Shown here piece by piece: positions 1 to 7,683 of a stretch of DNA of 64,000 nucleotides. Within the stretch, counting starts at the first letter, position 1. The number at the start of each line of letters is the position of its first letter. The notes under the pieces are model-generated. The model was not told the origin of the DNA. It did not search any database and was given only the letters and a program-made list of their open reading frames with translations. Origin of the DNA: JACQFK01 sp964619955 (GTDB lineage: Bacteria > Planctomycetota > MHYJ01 > JACPRB01); the NCBI GenBank assembly GCA_964619955.1, contig CAZUJF010000016.1:45179-109178 (forward strand), written 5' to 3'. A program made the translations under genes and the position numbers.

Positions 1-285
1 CGAGTCGGGCGGGTTCACGAGCGCCAGCGCGTGGCCCTGCGCCTTCAGCGCCTGGGACTGGTAGAAGATCGCCCGCGCCAGGGACATCACCAGCCCCGAC
101 AGCGCGCTCAGATCCAGCGCGACCGGCTTGAGCTGGAGGAAGACCTGCCGCTGGAGGATGTTGAGCACCTCGTCGGTGAAGCGGCCGCGGAGCACGACCA
201 CCGTCCAGGGGCCGCGGACGTGCGAGGTGATCTCGAACTCGGCGGTCCGGGCCACGGTGTCGTGCGGGGTTTGCGGGCTCGGCAT
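1..285 (-). CDS. STAS-domain protein (anti-sigma antagonist-like), cut by the window edge
   Basis: Ninety-five codons are present and the 3' end lies outside the window. The translation has an alternating beta/alpha pattern with the core V-V-V-L-R-G-R-F followed by a conserved acidic strand (ALDLSAL), as in STAS domains of SpoIIAA/RsbV-type antagonists and sulfate transporters. No membrane segment is visible in the part present. It follows the STAS-SpoIIE phosphatase on the same strand with a 77-base gap, so the two may belong to one partner-switching pathway. The phosphorylatable Ser/Thr cannot be assigned with certainty. ATG is the chosen start. A TTTGCA/TAGAAT promoter with 17-base spacing ends 9 bases before it. 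Confidence 0.6.
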   Translation of the reverse strand, partial: MPSPQTPHDTVARTAEFEITSHVRGPWTVVVLRGRFTDEVLNILQRQVFLQLKPVALDLSALSGLVMSLARAIFYQSQALKAQGHALALVNPPDS

Positions 286-294
286 GAACAGGGG

Positions 295-323
295 ATTCTA
301 CCCCGCCGGGGGCCGGATGCAAA
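295..323 (-). promoter_or_regulatory. Sigma-70-like promoter for the STAS gene
   Basis: On the minus strand TTTGCA (318-323) is separated by exactly 17 bases from TAGAAT (295-300). The hexamer ends 9 bases before the ATG, leaving almost no leader and no Shine-Dalgarno. It also places a promoter between this gene and the upstream phosphatase gene. Confidence 0.45.
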
Positions 324-362
324 GCGCCGCTTCGGGTTCTGTCGGGTTCCGCCGCCCCGGGT

Positions 363-1808
363 TCAACGGAAGCGAATCGCAAGCGCCGTCAGGTCCTCCT
401 CCGGCTCCGGCTGGGCGCGGAACTGCTCGGTCTCCACCATCACCGCGCTGAGCGTCTGCCCGGCGTCCTGGCCCGCCTGGCCGCGGAGGATGCCGGCGAT
501 GCGGTCCGCGCCGAAGCGCTCGCCCGCGGCGTCGCGCTGGCCTTCCAGCCCGCAGCCGTGCAGGAAGAGCAGGTCCCCGGGGGCGAGGGTGTGCGACGCC
601 GGGCGGATGCCCTCGTCGAAGGCGGCCGACGGCACCAGGCCGAGCAGCGGCCCCGGCGTCTCGAGACGCTCCACCGACCCGCCGGCCGCGCGCAGCAGGA
701 AGGGCGGGACGTGGCCCGCGCGCGCCAGCTCCACCCGCCGCGCCGCCGCATCCAGCACCGCCACGACCGCCGTCACCACGCTCTCCTGCTCCAGCTCCTC
801 GCAGAGGTCGTCGTTGGCCTTCGCCAGGGCGGCCGCCAGGTCGGCCCCCTCCCTCAGGCGGATGCGCAGCACCTTCCGCGCCAGACCCATGAGCACGCCG
901 GGCTCCACGCCGTGCGGCGCGAGCCCGCCCATCACCACGGCCCAGCGCTCCTGGCCCAGGCGGATGAAATCGTAGAAGTCCCCGGTGAGCCGCGGCGCCG
1001 AACGATAGTACAGGGCCGCCTCGATGCCGGGCATGTCCGGCGGGGCCTGCGCCAGCAGGTGGCGGCGGCGCGTGTCCAGGGGGCGCGGCGCGGCGGCGCC
1101 GGGGGCCGCCCGCAGCGCCGTCTCCCCGGGAAGCAGCAGGCCCGCCTTCCGGGGCGACACGCCGGTGGTCAGCACGCGCTCCAGGACCTCGAACGGCCAG
1201 CCGTCCGCCATGCCGTCCTGATACGTGCTGCAGCCGCTGCCCAGATGGTACGACGCCCGGTCCACCACCGTCTGGGTCGGCGAGCCGCGCGCCAGAAAGC
1301 GCACGTCGTCCCGCAGCGTCACGCAGAAGGGGCAGAGCCAGCGCCCGTCCGGATCCGAGAGCTGCCAGCAGGGATGCGTCTCGAGCATCGTGCGCACCAG
1401 GACCACGCGTTCATGACCCTTCCGGAGCCGCTCGTTCACCTCGGCCGCGCTGCCCTCGAGCTCGGAATCCGACAGCGTGATCGTGATGCGCATCTCGCGG
1501 TCGATCAGCTTCAGCAGCGCCCGGATCCGGTCCGGCGGGCTCACGAAGACCACGCGCCCCGAGAGCGGGTCCAGGGTGGCCGAGTGCTCCTTCAGCGCCC
1601 GGATCAGCGGGAGCGTGACCGCGTCCAGCCGGGAGAGGTCGATCGCGATGAAGTCCGGCTTGTCCATGAACTCGGCGGCGAGCAGCGCCAGCAGCGAGTC
1701 GGTGTAGCGGCCCACCGGCGTCAGGACCTGGTAGGCGCCCCGCTTGCGCACCAGCAGGGTGAAATCCTTGTCTTTCGCGTGGACCCGCGACTCCGGAGCG
1801 TCACCCAT
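363..1808 (-). CDS. STAS-SpoIIE (PP2C-type) protein phosphatase, possibly degenerate
   Basis: The protein has 481 residues. An N-terminal STAS-like module (about 20-125) precedes a middle region with a CPFC pair and other scattered Cys/His, and then a SpoIIE/RsbU-type PP2C domain (about 265-480). RsbU-type enzymes dephosphorylate anti-sigma antagonists in partner switching. Visible phosphatase motifs are GDFYDF, RAGHVPP and a terminal EEDLTAL. The usual aspartate of the DVSGHG motif reads VMGGLAPHG here, and the final DD pair is ED, so metal binding and catalysis may be weakened. An in-frame GTG lies six codons upstream. I prefer the ATG because TACAAT sits 9 bases before it. A STAS gene follows. 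Confidence 0.75.
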   Translation of the reverse strand: MGDAPESRVHAKDKDFTLLVRKRGAYQVLTPVGRYTDSLLALLAAEFMDKPDFIAIDLSRLDAVTLPLIRALKEHSATLDPLSGRVVFVSPPDRIRALLKLIDREMRITITLSDSELEGSAAEVNERLRKGHERVVLVRTMLETHPCWQLSDPDGRWLCPFCVTLRDDVRFLARGSPTQTVVDRASYHLGSGCSTYQDGMADGWPFEVLERVLTTGVSPRKAGLLLPGETALRAAPGAAAPRPLDTRRRHLLAQAPPDMPGIEAALYYRSAPRLTGDFYDFIRLGQERWAVVMGGLAPHGVEPGVLMGLARKVLRIRLREGADLAAALAKANDDLCEELEQESVVTAVVAVLDAAARRVELARAGHVPPFLLRAAGGSVERLETPGPLLGLVPSAAFDEGIRPASHTLAPGDLLFLHGCGLEGQRDAAGERFGADRIAGILRGQAGQDAGQTLSAVMVETEQFRAQPEPEEDLTALAIRFR

Positions 1809-1817
1809 CTCGGGCCC

Positions 1818-1823
1818 ATTGTA
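1818..1823 (-). promoter_or_regulatory. -10-like hexamer TACAAT before the phosphatase gene
   Basis: TACAAT on the minus strand ends 9 bases upstream of the ATG at 1808. No strong -35 and no convincing Shine-Dalgarno are visible. Confidence 0.35.
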
Positions 1824-1901
1824 CACTCCCGCGGGATCTCTTCACGATTCCACCCCCGGAGGGGCCTTCGATCGGCTATACATTTCCCGCAGGGAACGAG
1901 C

Positions 1902-3524
1902 GTGGAATACCGCTGGAACGACACCGTCGCGAACGGGCTCCCGGACGAGCTCGAGCTCCTGGCCTATGCGGCCGGGTTGCTCGGACTCGACCCCGCGCTC
2001 GCCCAGAGCGGCGGCGGCAACGTGTCCCTCAAGCAGGCCGGGAAGGACGCGGACCTCCTCTGGGTGAAGGCCGCGGGCACCACGCTGCAGGGCATCACCC
2101 GCGCCGGTTTCACGGCGCTGCGCAGCGACGGGCTGGCCGGCCTCAAATCGAGCCCGCCGCAGACGGACGAGGCGCTCGCCGAATTCCTCGCGTCCTGCCG
2201 GCTCGACCCCGCCGCGCCGCTGCCGACCCTCGAGACGCCCCTGCACGCGGCGCTGCCCTTCCGCTGGATCCTCCACACCCACGACCTCCCGACCCTCGCG
2301 CTCACCGACACGACCAAGAAGGACGCGATCGCGCGCGAAGTCTGGGGCGGGCAGGTCGCCTACACCGGCTACGTGCGTCCCGGCCTGCCCCTGGCGAAGG
2401 CGCTCCTGGCGCTGGACGGCTTCCAGAACTGCAAGGGCCTCGTCCTGGGCAAACACGGCCTCGTCGTCTGGGGCGACACCTGCAAGGAGGCCTACGACAC
2501 GCTCCACCGGCTGATCGGCCAGGCGGAGGACTACCTCCGGCGGATGCGGACCTCGAAGAATCCCCTGGCGAAGCTGCGTCACGCGCCCGCCGACGAGCCG
2601 CGGCGCCGCGACGCCGCGCGCGAACTCCTCCCGCCCCTGCGCGGCCTGCTGGGGCGGCCGAGGCCGGTCGTGCTGCACCTCGACGACTCCGAGGAGGCCC
2701 GGCGCTTCGCCGACAGCGAGCTGGCGAAACAGATCCACCGCCGCGGCATGGCCACGCCCGAGCACATCCTCCGCTGCGGCCGCACGCCCTGCTACGTCGA
2801 TGCGCCCCTCGCCTCGCTCCCGCGCGAGGAGGCCCTCTCCAGGCTCCGCCAGAGCGTGGAGCTCTTCGAGAGCGACACGCGGCAGTCCTTCAAGAAACAC
2901 GGCCGCGGAGGGGATCCGGCCCATCCGCTGCCGCGCGTCCTCCTGCTGCCGGGCATCGGACTCGTCGCCGCCGGCCCGCACAAACGCGCCGCCGAAAGCG
3001 CCGCCGAGGGATACCGCCAGGTCATGCGCGTCATCGAACTCGCCGAGACCGTGGACCAGTTCCGCTTCCTCGAGGAGGCCAGCTCCTTCGAATGCGAGTA
3101 CTGGTTCCCCGAACTGTCCCGCCTGCACGCCGCCCCCCGGGACCTCGACGGCCGCTGCGTCGTGTTCAGCGGCGCCGCGCGCGGGCTGGGCCGCGCCGCC
3201 GCCCTGCGCTTCGTGCGCGAGGGCGCCCACGTCGTGCTCAGCGACCCGGATGCCGCCGCGCTGGAACGGCTCCGCGCGGAGCTCGCGCAGGCCGCCGGCG
3301 ATCCGATGCGCGTGCTTGCCGCGGAGGCCGGCCAGGCGCTCGAGCTGGCCCTGCGCAGCTTCGGCGGCGTGGATGCCGCGCTTTTCGCCGCTCCGCAGGA
3401 TCCGCTGGCGGAGGTCTTCGAACGGCTGCTGGGCCTCCAGGGCTACGGCCGCCGGCTCCAGGCCCCCGCCGCCGGATCCGAGCAGGCCGCCGTCGAGGCC
3501 CTCCTGCGCGCCGCCGGCGCCTGA
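1902..3524 (+). CDS. Class II aldolase with a C-terminal, apparently truncated SDR domain
   Basis: The protein has 540 residues from a GTG start preceded by AGGGA at 6-base spacing. It resembles bifunctional rhamnulose-1-phosphate aldolase/lactaldehyde dehydrogenase (RhaD-SDR) fusions. The class II aldolase part shows SGGGNVS (36-42), the zinc ligands H125 and H127 in HTHDLP, and H185 in GKHGL. The characteristic linker around CEYWFPE leads into a Rossmann start SGAARGLG (423-430). The SDR part ends after about 125 residues with no YxxxK catalytic pair, whereas the fused family is typically near 650-700 residues. The aldolase is probably active on a deoxy-ketose phosphate, and the dehydrogenase part probably is not. 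The stop is clean, with a convergent gene 10 bases away. Confidence 0.8.
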   Translation: MEYRWNDTVANGLPDELELLAYAAGLLGLDPALAQSGGGNVSLKQAGKDADLLWVKAAGTTLQGITRAGFTALRSDGLAGLKSSPPQTDEALAEFLASCRLDPAAPLPTLETPLHAALPFRWILHTHDLPTLALTDTTKKDAIAREVWGGQVAYTGYVRPGLPLAKALLALDGFQNCKGLVLGKHGLVVWGDTCKEAYDTLHRLIGQAEDYLRRMRTSKNPLAKLRHAPADEPRRRDAARELLPPLRGLLGRPRPVVLHLDDSEEARRFADSELAKQIHRRGMATPEHILRCGRTPCYVDAPLASLPREEALSRLRQSVELFESDTRQSFKKHGRGGDPAHPLPRVLLLPGIGLVAAGPHKRAAESAAEGYRQVMRVIELAETVDQFRFLEEASSFECEYWFPELSRLHAAPRDLDGRCVVFSGAARGLGRAAALRFVREGAHVVLSDPDAAALERLRAELAQAAGDPMRVLAAEAGQALELALRSFGGVDAALFAAPQDPLAEVFERLLGLQGYGRRLQAPAAGSEQAAVEALLRAAGA

Positions 3525-3534
3525 GCGTCCCGCC

Positions 3535-5046
3535 CTACTTCACGTACACCTCGTGGTGCCCGTCCAGGAGCAGCGGCGTTTCCGACAAACCGGCATGAAT
3601 CCGCAGCTTCCGGATCGTCTCCCGCTGCGACGCGTGGGGACTGGAGGCGGACACGACCAGGGCTCCGATCCGGCACCCCCGGGAGCCTTGCAGATACTCC
3701 GGCCAGCGTTCCAGCGCCACGCTCTTCCAGTCCGGGATCATCAGGGCCCGGCGCCCCGCGTAATAGGGGATCTCGGGGGACCAGTCGTGGCCGATGATCA
3801 CCAGGAGATCCTCCGGACCGGTCGAGCGCCCGAGATCCCGGCTGAACCGGAGCAGACCGGCCTGCGAGTCGGCCGACTGGACCGGGTGGTAGGCCTCGAA
3901 GTATCGGTATCCCATAAGGGCGGTGACGGCGAGGAAGAGCGGGAGCCGGGCGCGGCGCCAGGAACCTTCCGACTCCCCGAGCCCCTCCAGCGCGAACGCC
4001 ACGCCCGCCACCAGAAAGACCTGGTTTGCGAACCCGTAGTATTCGTGCTCGTGGTGGAGATTGGTGAAGATCGCGGGTGCGAGGACATGGAGCCCCAGAC
4101 AGGCCAGGAATTCCTTGCGCCGGCGGCCGGTGCCGAGGACCACGGCTCCCGACAGGACGAGCACGAACAGACTGCCCACGGCGAGCCGGCCGCGTTCCAG
4201 GATCTGTCCCCAGACCTGCCAGGACAGCTTCTGGCTCCAGGTGCCGAAATTCCAGTCCCACAAGGCCGCCGACGTGAGCGAGCGGCCGAGCGCGTTTTCC
4301 GATTTCACGCCGTCCGTGAAGACCGTCCAGAGCGACGCCGCGAGCAGGGGCGGGACAAAAAGCACGGCCCCTTCCAGGAGGATCCGGATCCGGACCCGGG
4401 ACTCCTTCCTCCCCTTCCAGTCCGCGAGCCATGCGCTTCCCCGGCACAGCAGAAGCAGGGCTGCGAACGGCGGCAGCGTCGTGACCTTCACGCAGGCCCC
4501 CAGCACTCCGCAGACGGCCGCCCCGATGAGGCGCGGGCGGCCGGCAGGGCCTCCCGGCGCCCGCCCGAGCGCCGCATACGAAAGACACAGGAACAGCGCG
4601 GTGGATTCGATGAGAAAACAACGCGCCCAATAGAGATGGAAGGGGCTGACGAGGAGCAGGCAGAGCGCGAGGAGGCGGCCCTCCGCCGCCACGCCCAGGC
4701 TGCGAAGCAGGGAATGGCAGGGGATCAGACAGAGCAGGAAGAACAGGATGCTCACCAGGCGGCCCGTCTGGTCGATGGCCGTGCCGAAGATCGTGACCAG
4801 GACCGCGACGATCCATTGATAGAGGGGAAATTCCATCGGGATCGACCAGGGCGCGCCCAGGACCGGCGTCTCATACGCAAGACGCGGCAGCTGGCCGACC
4901 ATGGCGCGGACCGTGATCGCCGTCTGTGTCTGCCGGAAGGAATAGAGGTCCAGCAGAGGACGGCCCCAGCCGACCGTCAGCGCCCAGATCGCATAGCCCC
5001 CGCACACGAGAAGCCACGCCGTCGCGGGGGAGCGAAGAGATCTCAT
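3535..5046 (-). CDS. Multi-pass membrane glycosyltransferase-like protein (GT39/ArnT superfamily)
   Basis: From the chosen ATG the protein has 503 residues. It carries about nine to eleven hydrophobic segments and a soluble C-terminal region. The first outside loop has an aspartate-containing start (LLDLYSFRQTQTA) like the acidic loop of dolichyl-phosphate-mannose/undecaprenyl-linked sugar transferases, which move a lipid-linked sugar onto a protein or lipid at the membrane. Substrate cannot be told. Two upstream in-frame ATGs exist (5067 and 5124). I chose the one giving a short positively charged N terminus directly before the first membrane segment, and no start has a good ribosome site. 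It is flanked by unrelated genes and may be transcribed alone. Confidence 0.65.
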   Translation of the reverse strand: MRSLRSPATAWLLVCGGYAIWALTVGWGRPLLDLYSFRQTQTAITVRAMVGQLPRLAYETPVLGAPWSIPMEFPLYQWIVAVLVTIFGTAIDQTGRLVSILFFLLCLIPCHSLLRSLGVAAEGRLLALCLLLVSPFHLYWARCFLIESTALFLCLSYAALGRAPGGPAGRPRLIGAAVCGVLGACVKVTTLPPFAALLLLCRGSAWLADWKGRKESRVRIRILLEGAVLFVPPLLAASLWTVFTDGVKSENALGRSLTSAALWDWNFGTWSQKLSWQVWGQILERGRLAVGSLFVLVLSGAVVLGTGRRRKEFLACLGLHVLAPAIFTNLHHEHEYYGFANQVFLVAGVAFALEGLGESEGSWRRARLPLFLAVTALMGYRYFEAYHPVQSADSQAGLLRFSRDLGRSTGPEDLLVIIGHDWSPEIPYYAGRRALMIPDWKSVALERWPEYLQGSRGCRIGALVVSASSPHASQRETIRKLRIHAGLSETPLLLDGHHEVYVK

Positions 5047-5144
5047 ACCCGCTGTGAACCATATCATGTTCGGCGGCGGCGCGGGCACCCGGGGGTTCGG
5101 CCTTCCCAACTCCGCCCGATCCATGCTTGAATGGACGGCCGAAG

Positions 5145-5984
5145 ATGCTCCGACCGTTCGCGCTGCTGCTCCTGCTTTCGGTCCAGGACTCCGGAAAGAA
5201 CCTCCTCGAGATCCCCGCCGACCTCGTCGTGCCCCGGATGACGGACGAGGCGCCCGCCGCGGGCCGGCGCGTCAAACGACGCCTCGCGGGCCACGAGGCC
5301 ACGGAGCTGTATCACGCCCTCCATCTGCCGGCCGACTGGCAGCCCGGGCGGACGTATCCCGTGCTCGTCGAATACGCGGGCAACGGCGGCTATCGCAACG
5401 CGCTGGGCGACGTCTCGCACGGGACGCCCGAAGGCAGCAACCTGGGCTACGGCATCTCCGGGGGCAAGGGCATGCTCTGGCTCTGCCTTCCCTATGTCGA
5501 TCCCTCGCAGAAGAAGATCCAGACGACCTGGTGGGGGGATGTCCCGGCGACGCTCGACTACGCCCGCCGCGCGATCCGCCAGGTCTGCGAAGATTTCGGC
5601 GGCGACCCGAAGCGGCTCGTGCTCGCGGGCTTCTCGCGTGGGGCGATCGCGGGCAACTACCTCGGCCTGCACGACGACGAAACGTCGGGGCTCTGGCGCG
5701 CGATCATCTGCCACAGCCATTACGACGGCGTGCGCCGCTGGGGCCAGCCGAAGGACGACCCCGACAGCGCGAAGCAGCGTCTCGAACGCCTCAAGGGCCG
5801 GCCGCAGTGGATCAGCCACGAAGGCTCGGTCGAGCCCGCCCGGAAGTACCTGGAGGCGACGGGGATCGCCGGGAACTTCACGTTCGTCGCGCTGCCCTTC
5901 CCGAACCACACGGACGCCTGGGTCCTGCGCGACCTGCCGGAGCGCACCCGGCTCCGCGACTGGCTGCGCAAAGCCCTCGAGTAG
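5145..5984 (+). CDS. Secreted alpha/beta-hydrolase (esterase-like)
   Basis: The mature enzyme follows an apparent signal peptide (MLRPFALLLLL at the N terminus). The fold shows the nucleophile elbow GFSRG, an oxyanion-side region around EYAGNGGY, and a late histidine in NHTDAW. This resembles PHB-depolymerase/feruloyl-esterase-like hydrolases found in Planctomycetes. A likely role is removing ester groups from plant or algal polymers outside the cytoplasm, but the substrate is unknown. An ATG six codons upstream is possible. I chose the second because the signal peptide then starts normally. The stop is 2 bases from the end of the convergent DUF1080 gene. Confidence 0.7.
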   Translation: MLRPFALLLLLSVQDSGKNLLEIPADLVVPRMTDEAPAAGRRVKRRLAGHEATELYHALHLPADWQPGRTYPVLVEYAGNGGYRNALGDVSHGTPEGSNLGYGISGGKGMLWLCLPYVDPSQKKIQTTWWGDVPATLDYARRAIRQVCEDFGGDPKRLVLAGFSRGAIAGNYLGLHDDETSGLWRAIICHSHYDGVRRWGQPKDDPDSAKQRLERLKGRPQWISHEGSVEPARKYLEATGIAGNFTFVALPFPNHTDAWVLRDLPERTRLRDWLRKALE

Positions 5985-5986
5985 CT

Positions 5987-6802
5987 TTATTCGATCAGGC
6001 CGGCCGGGATCTCCGTCAGCGGCCGGACCTCCAGGTTCCGCCAGTAGATCTCCGCGCTCTCGGACTGGATCTGGATCTTCCCCTTCGTCAGCGGGACTTC
6101 CTTCCCGCCCACCTTGTGACGAAGCCCCGACAGGGCCAGGTTGACGCGGCCGTTCACCACATGCAGGCTCTGCTGGCCGACGCAGATGAATTCGACGACG
6201 TTCCATTCGCCCGGCCGCTCGTGGTCCGCGTCCCGGAGGATGCGCCGCGCCACGCCGCGCTGCAGCGGCGCCCCGCGGCGGTAGACGAGATCGCTCTTGG
6301 GATTCGAGGGATCCTTCAGCACGGCTTCGACGTCGACGAGCGCCCCGACGAGGCTGTGGAAGTCGCCGCAGTCGCGCTCCTGGATCTGCATCTCGAAGGA
6401 CTTCATCCAGAAGCCGCTCTGCGCGCCGTGTGGACCCACGCAGTGGTAGAGCAGGCCGTTGTCGCGCACGGTCTTTTCCCGCGGCGGCCACTTCTTCGAG
6501 CCCCACTTGAACTCCGCGCGGAACTGGTAGTTCTCGAACTCCTCCTTCGTGGTGAGCGCGCCCCAGATCTCGCCGGAGATGCGCAGGGCGGGCCGCCCGT
6601 CCATCTCGACGACGCCGAAGACGCCCTTCGGATCTTTCTGCAGCCCGGGCGCCTCGGCGAGACCCACGCTCGGGTGCGGCTTCCCCAGCCAGGTTTCCCA
6701 GCCGTCGAGGTCCTTCCCGTTCCAGATCGGCCGCCAGGACTCTTGGGCCGCGAGCGGCAGGGCGCAGAGCAGCTGCATCAGCAGCATCGCGGGGCGCTTC
6801 AT
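5987..6802 (-). CDS. Secreted DUF1080 (3-keto-disaccharide hydrolase-like) protein
   Basis: The protein has 271 residues, with a signal peptide over about 1-20 ending LAAQ. The rest is one DUF1080 beta-sandwich of the concanavalin/LamG type. The start (WRPIWNGKDLDGWE), the RDNGLLYH strand and the end (IYWRNLEVRPL) are typical. Some family members hydrolyse 3-keto-disaccharides and many are uncharacterised exported proteins of Planctomycetes, where they are strongly expanded. It probably acts on or binds carbohydrate in the periplasm. The downstream neighbour is convergent and the next gene upstream points away, so this looks monocistronic. Confidence 0.85.
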   Translation of the reverse strand: MKRPAMLLMQLLCALPLAAQESWRPIWNGKDLDGWETWLGKPHPSVGLAEAPGLQKDPKGVFGVVEMDGRPALRISGEIWGALTTKEEFENYQFRAEFKWGSKKWPPREKTVRDNGLLYHCVGPHGAQSGFWMKSFEMQIQERDCGDFHSLVGALVDVEAVLKDPSNPKSDLVYRRGAPLQRGVARRILRDADHERPGEWNVVEFICVGQQSLHVVNGRVNLALSGLRHKVGGKEVPLTKGKIQIQSESAEIYWRNLEVRPLTEIPAGLIE

Positions 6803-6900
6803 GGGTGCTGTCTCCCTGAACCTGTGCCCCCATAAGCGCGAACGGCGGCCGGCATTACGCCCTCCCGCTCACGCGGCTGGCGCGGGTCCCGGCGCGGGCG

Positions 6901-6906
6901 TAGAAT
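6901..6906 (+). promoter_or_regulatory. -10-like hexamer TAGAAT at leaderless spacing
   Basis: TAGAAT ends 6 bases before the ATG of the small protein at 6913, with no Shine-Dalgarno between. Transcription would be expected to begin at or next to the start codon. Confidence 0.4.
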
Positions 6907-6912
6907 GGATTC

Positions 6913-7110
6913 ATGGGTTCCGAACTGACGCCGGAATACGTCGCCGCGCTGCGCCGCATGACGGGACGCCAGAAGCTCGACGCGGCAACGGCCTTGTACT
7001 GGACGGCGAAGCGCGTGAAGGCGGCCGGCCTGCGCCGCGCGCATCCCGACTGGACCGAGGAGCGCGTGCAGCTGGAAGTCAGGGAGATCTTCCTCCGTGC
7101 CTCCCCCTGA
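6913..7110 (+). CDS. Small protein paired with a nucleotidyltransferase (candidate antitoxin)
   Basis: The protein has 65 residues, is highly charged and helical, and has no membrane segment. The core contains helix-rich stretches and the pattern AGLRRAHPDWTEERVQ. It resembles a widespread group of short proteins encoded immediately before AbiEii/MNT-type nucleotidyltransferases in Planctomycetes, Acidobacteria and Cyanobacteria. I recall that association but cannot search it here. Its end overlaps the downstream gene by 14 bases, so the two are likely co-translated. The function is unknown, and antitoxin or partner subunit is an inference from size, order and overlap. Confidence 0.65.
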   Translation: MGSELTPEYVAALRRMTGRQKLDAATALYWTAKRVKAAGLRRAHPDWTEERVQLEVREIFLRASP

Positions 7111-7666
7111 TCCGGTGTTCCGCTTCACCCGGAAGCTCCAGGGCCTGGGGGTGCGGCACATGGTCGCCGGGAGCGTCGCGGCGATGTTCTACGGCGAGCC
7201 CCGCCTGACGAACGACGTGGACATCATCGTCTCCCTCGCCGAAACGGATCTGCCGCGCTTCGAGGCGGCCTTCCCCGACGCGGAGTTCTACCGCCCTCCG
7301 AGGGAAGTCCTCCTGGTCGAGCTGAGCCGCACCCGGCGGGGGCATTTCAACCTGATTGATCAGCAGACCGGTTTCAAGGCGGACATCTACCTGGCGGGCA
7401 AGGACCCGCTCCAGGAGTGGGGTTTGGCACGGTGCCGCAAGGAGGATCTGGACGGCGAATCGGTGACGTTCGCCCCGCCGGAATACGTGATCCTGAAGAA
7501 GCTGCAGTATTTCCAGGAAGGCGGATCAGAGAAGCACATACGGGACATCCAGCGCATGCTGGTTGGACTTGGGGACGCCTGGGACCGCTCGGTGCTGATG
7601 AACAAGATCGACGAGCACGGGCTTGGGGCGGTCTGGGCCCGCGTCACGGGGCCGTCAGTGTCCTGA
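7097..7666 (+). CDS. Nucleotidyltransferase of the AbiEii/MNT-like superfamily (candidate toxin)
   Basis: The protein has 189 residues from a GTG start inside the preceding small gene. The polymerase-beta-type nucleotidyltransferase signature is present: AGSVAAMFYG followed by NDVDIIV with two metal-binding acids, and a third acidic strand at FKADIYLAG. Such proteins transfer nucleotides to tRNA, proteins or an antitoxin partner in AbiEii/MenT and MNT systems. The downstream partner is not a HEPN protein, which separates it from classic MNT/HEPN pairs. Other roles such as drug-modifying enzyme are possible but less likely given the small upstream partner. Confidence 0.75.
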   Translation: MPPPDPVFRFTRKLQGLGVRHMVAGSVAAMFYGEPRLTNDVDIIVSLAETDLPRFEAAFPDAEFYRPPREVLLVELSRTRRGHFNLIDQQTGFKADIYLAGKDPLQEWGLARCRKEDLDGESVTFAPPEYVILKKLQYFQEGGSEKHIRDIQRMLVGLGDAWDRSVLMNKIDEHGLGAVWARVTGPSVS

Positions 7667-7683
7667 GGCTGCGCTCGTCTCCG

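Noticed and set aside
333..364. Three copies of CGGGTTC between the phosphatase and STAS genes
   Set aside because: Short, irregularly spaced and partly inside the phosphatase stop region. Probably chance.
558..1901. N-terminal extension of the aldolase gene
   Set aside because: Antisense to the phosphatase gene. The GTG at 1902 has a Shine-Dalgarno at normal spacing and begins the family homology.
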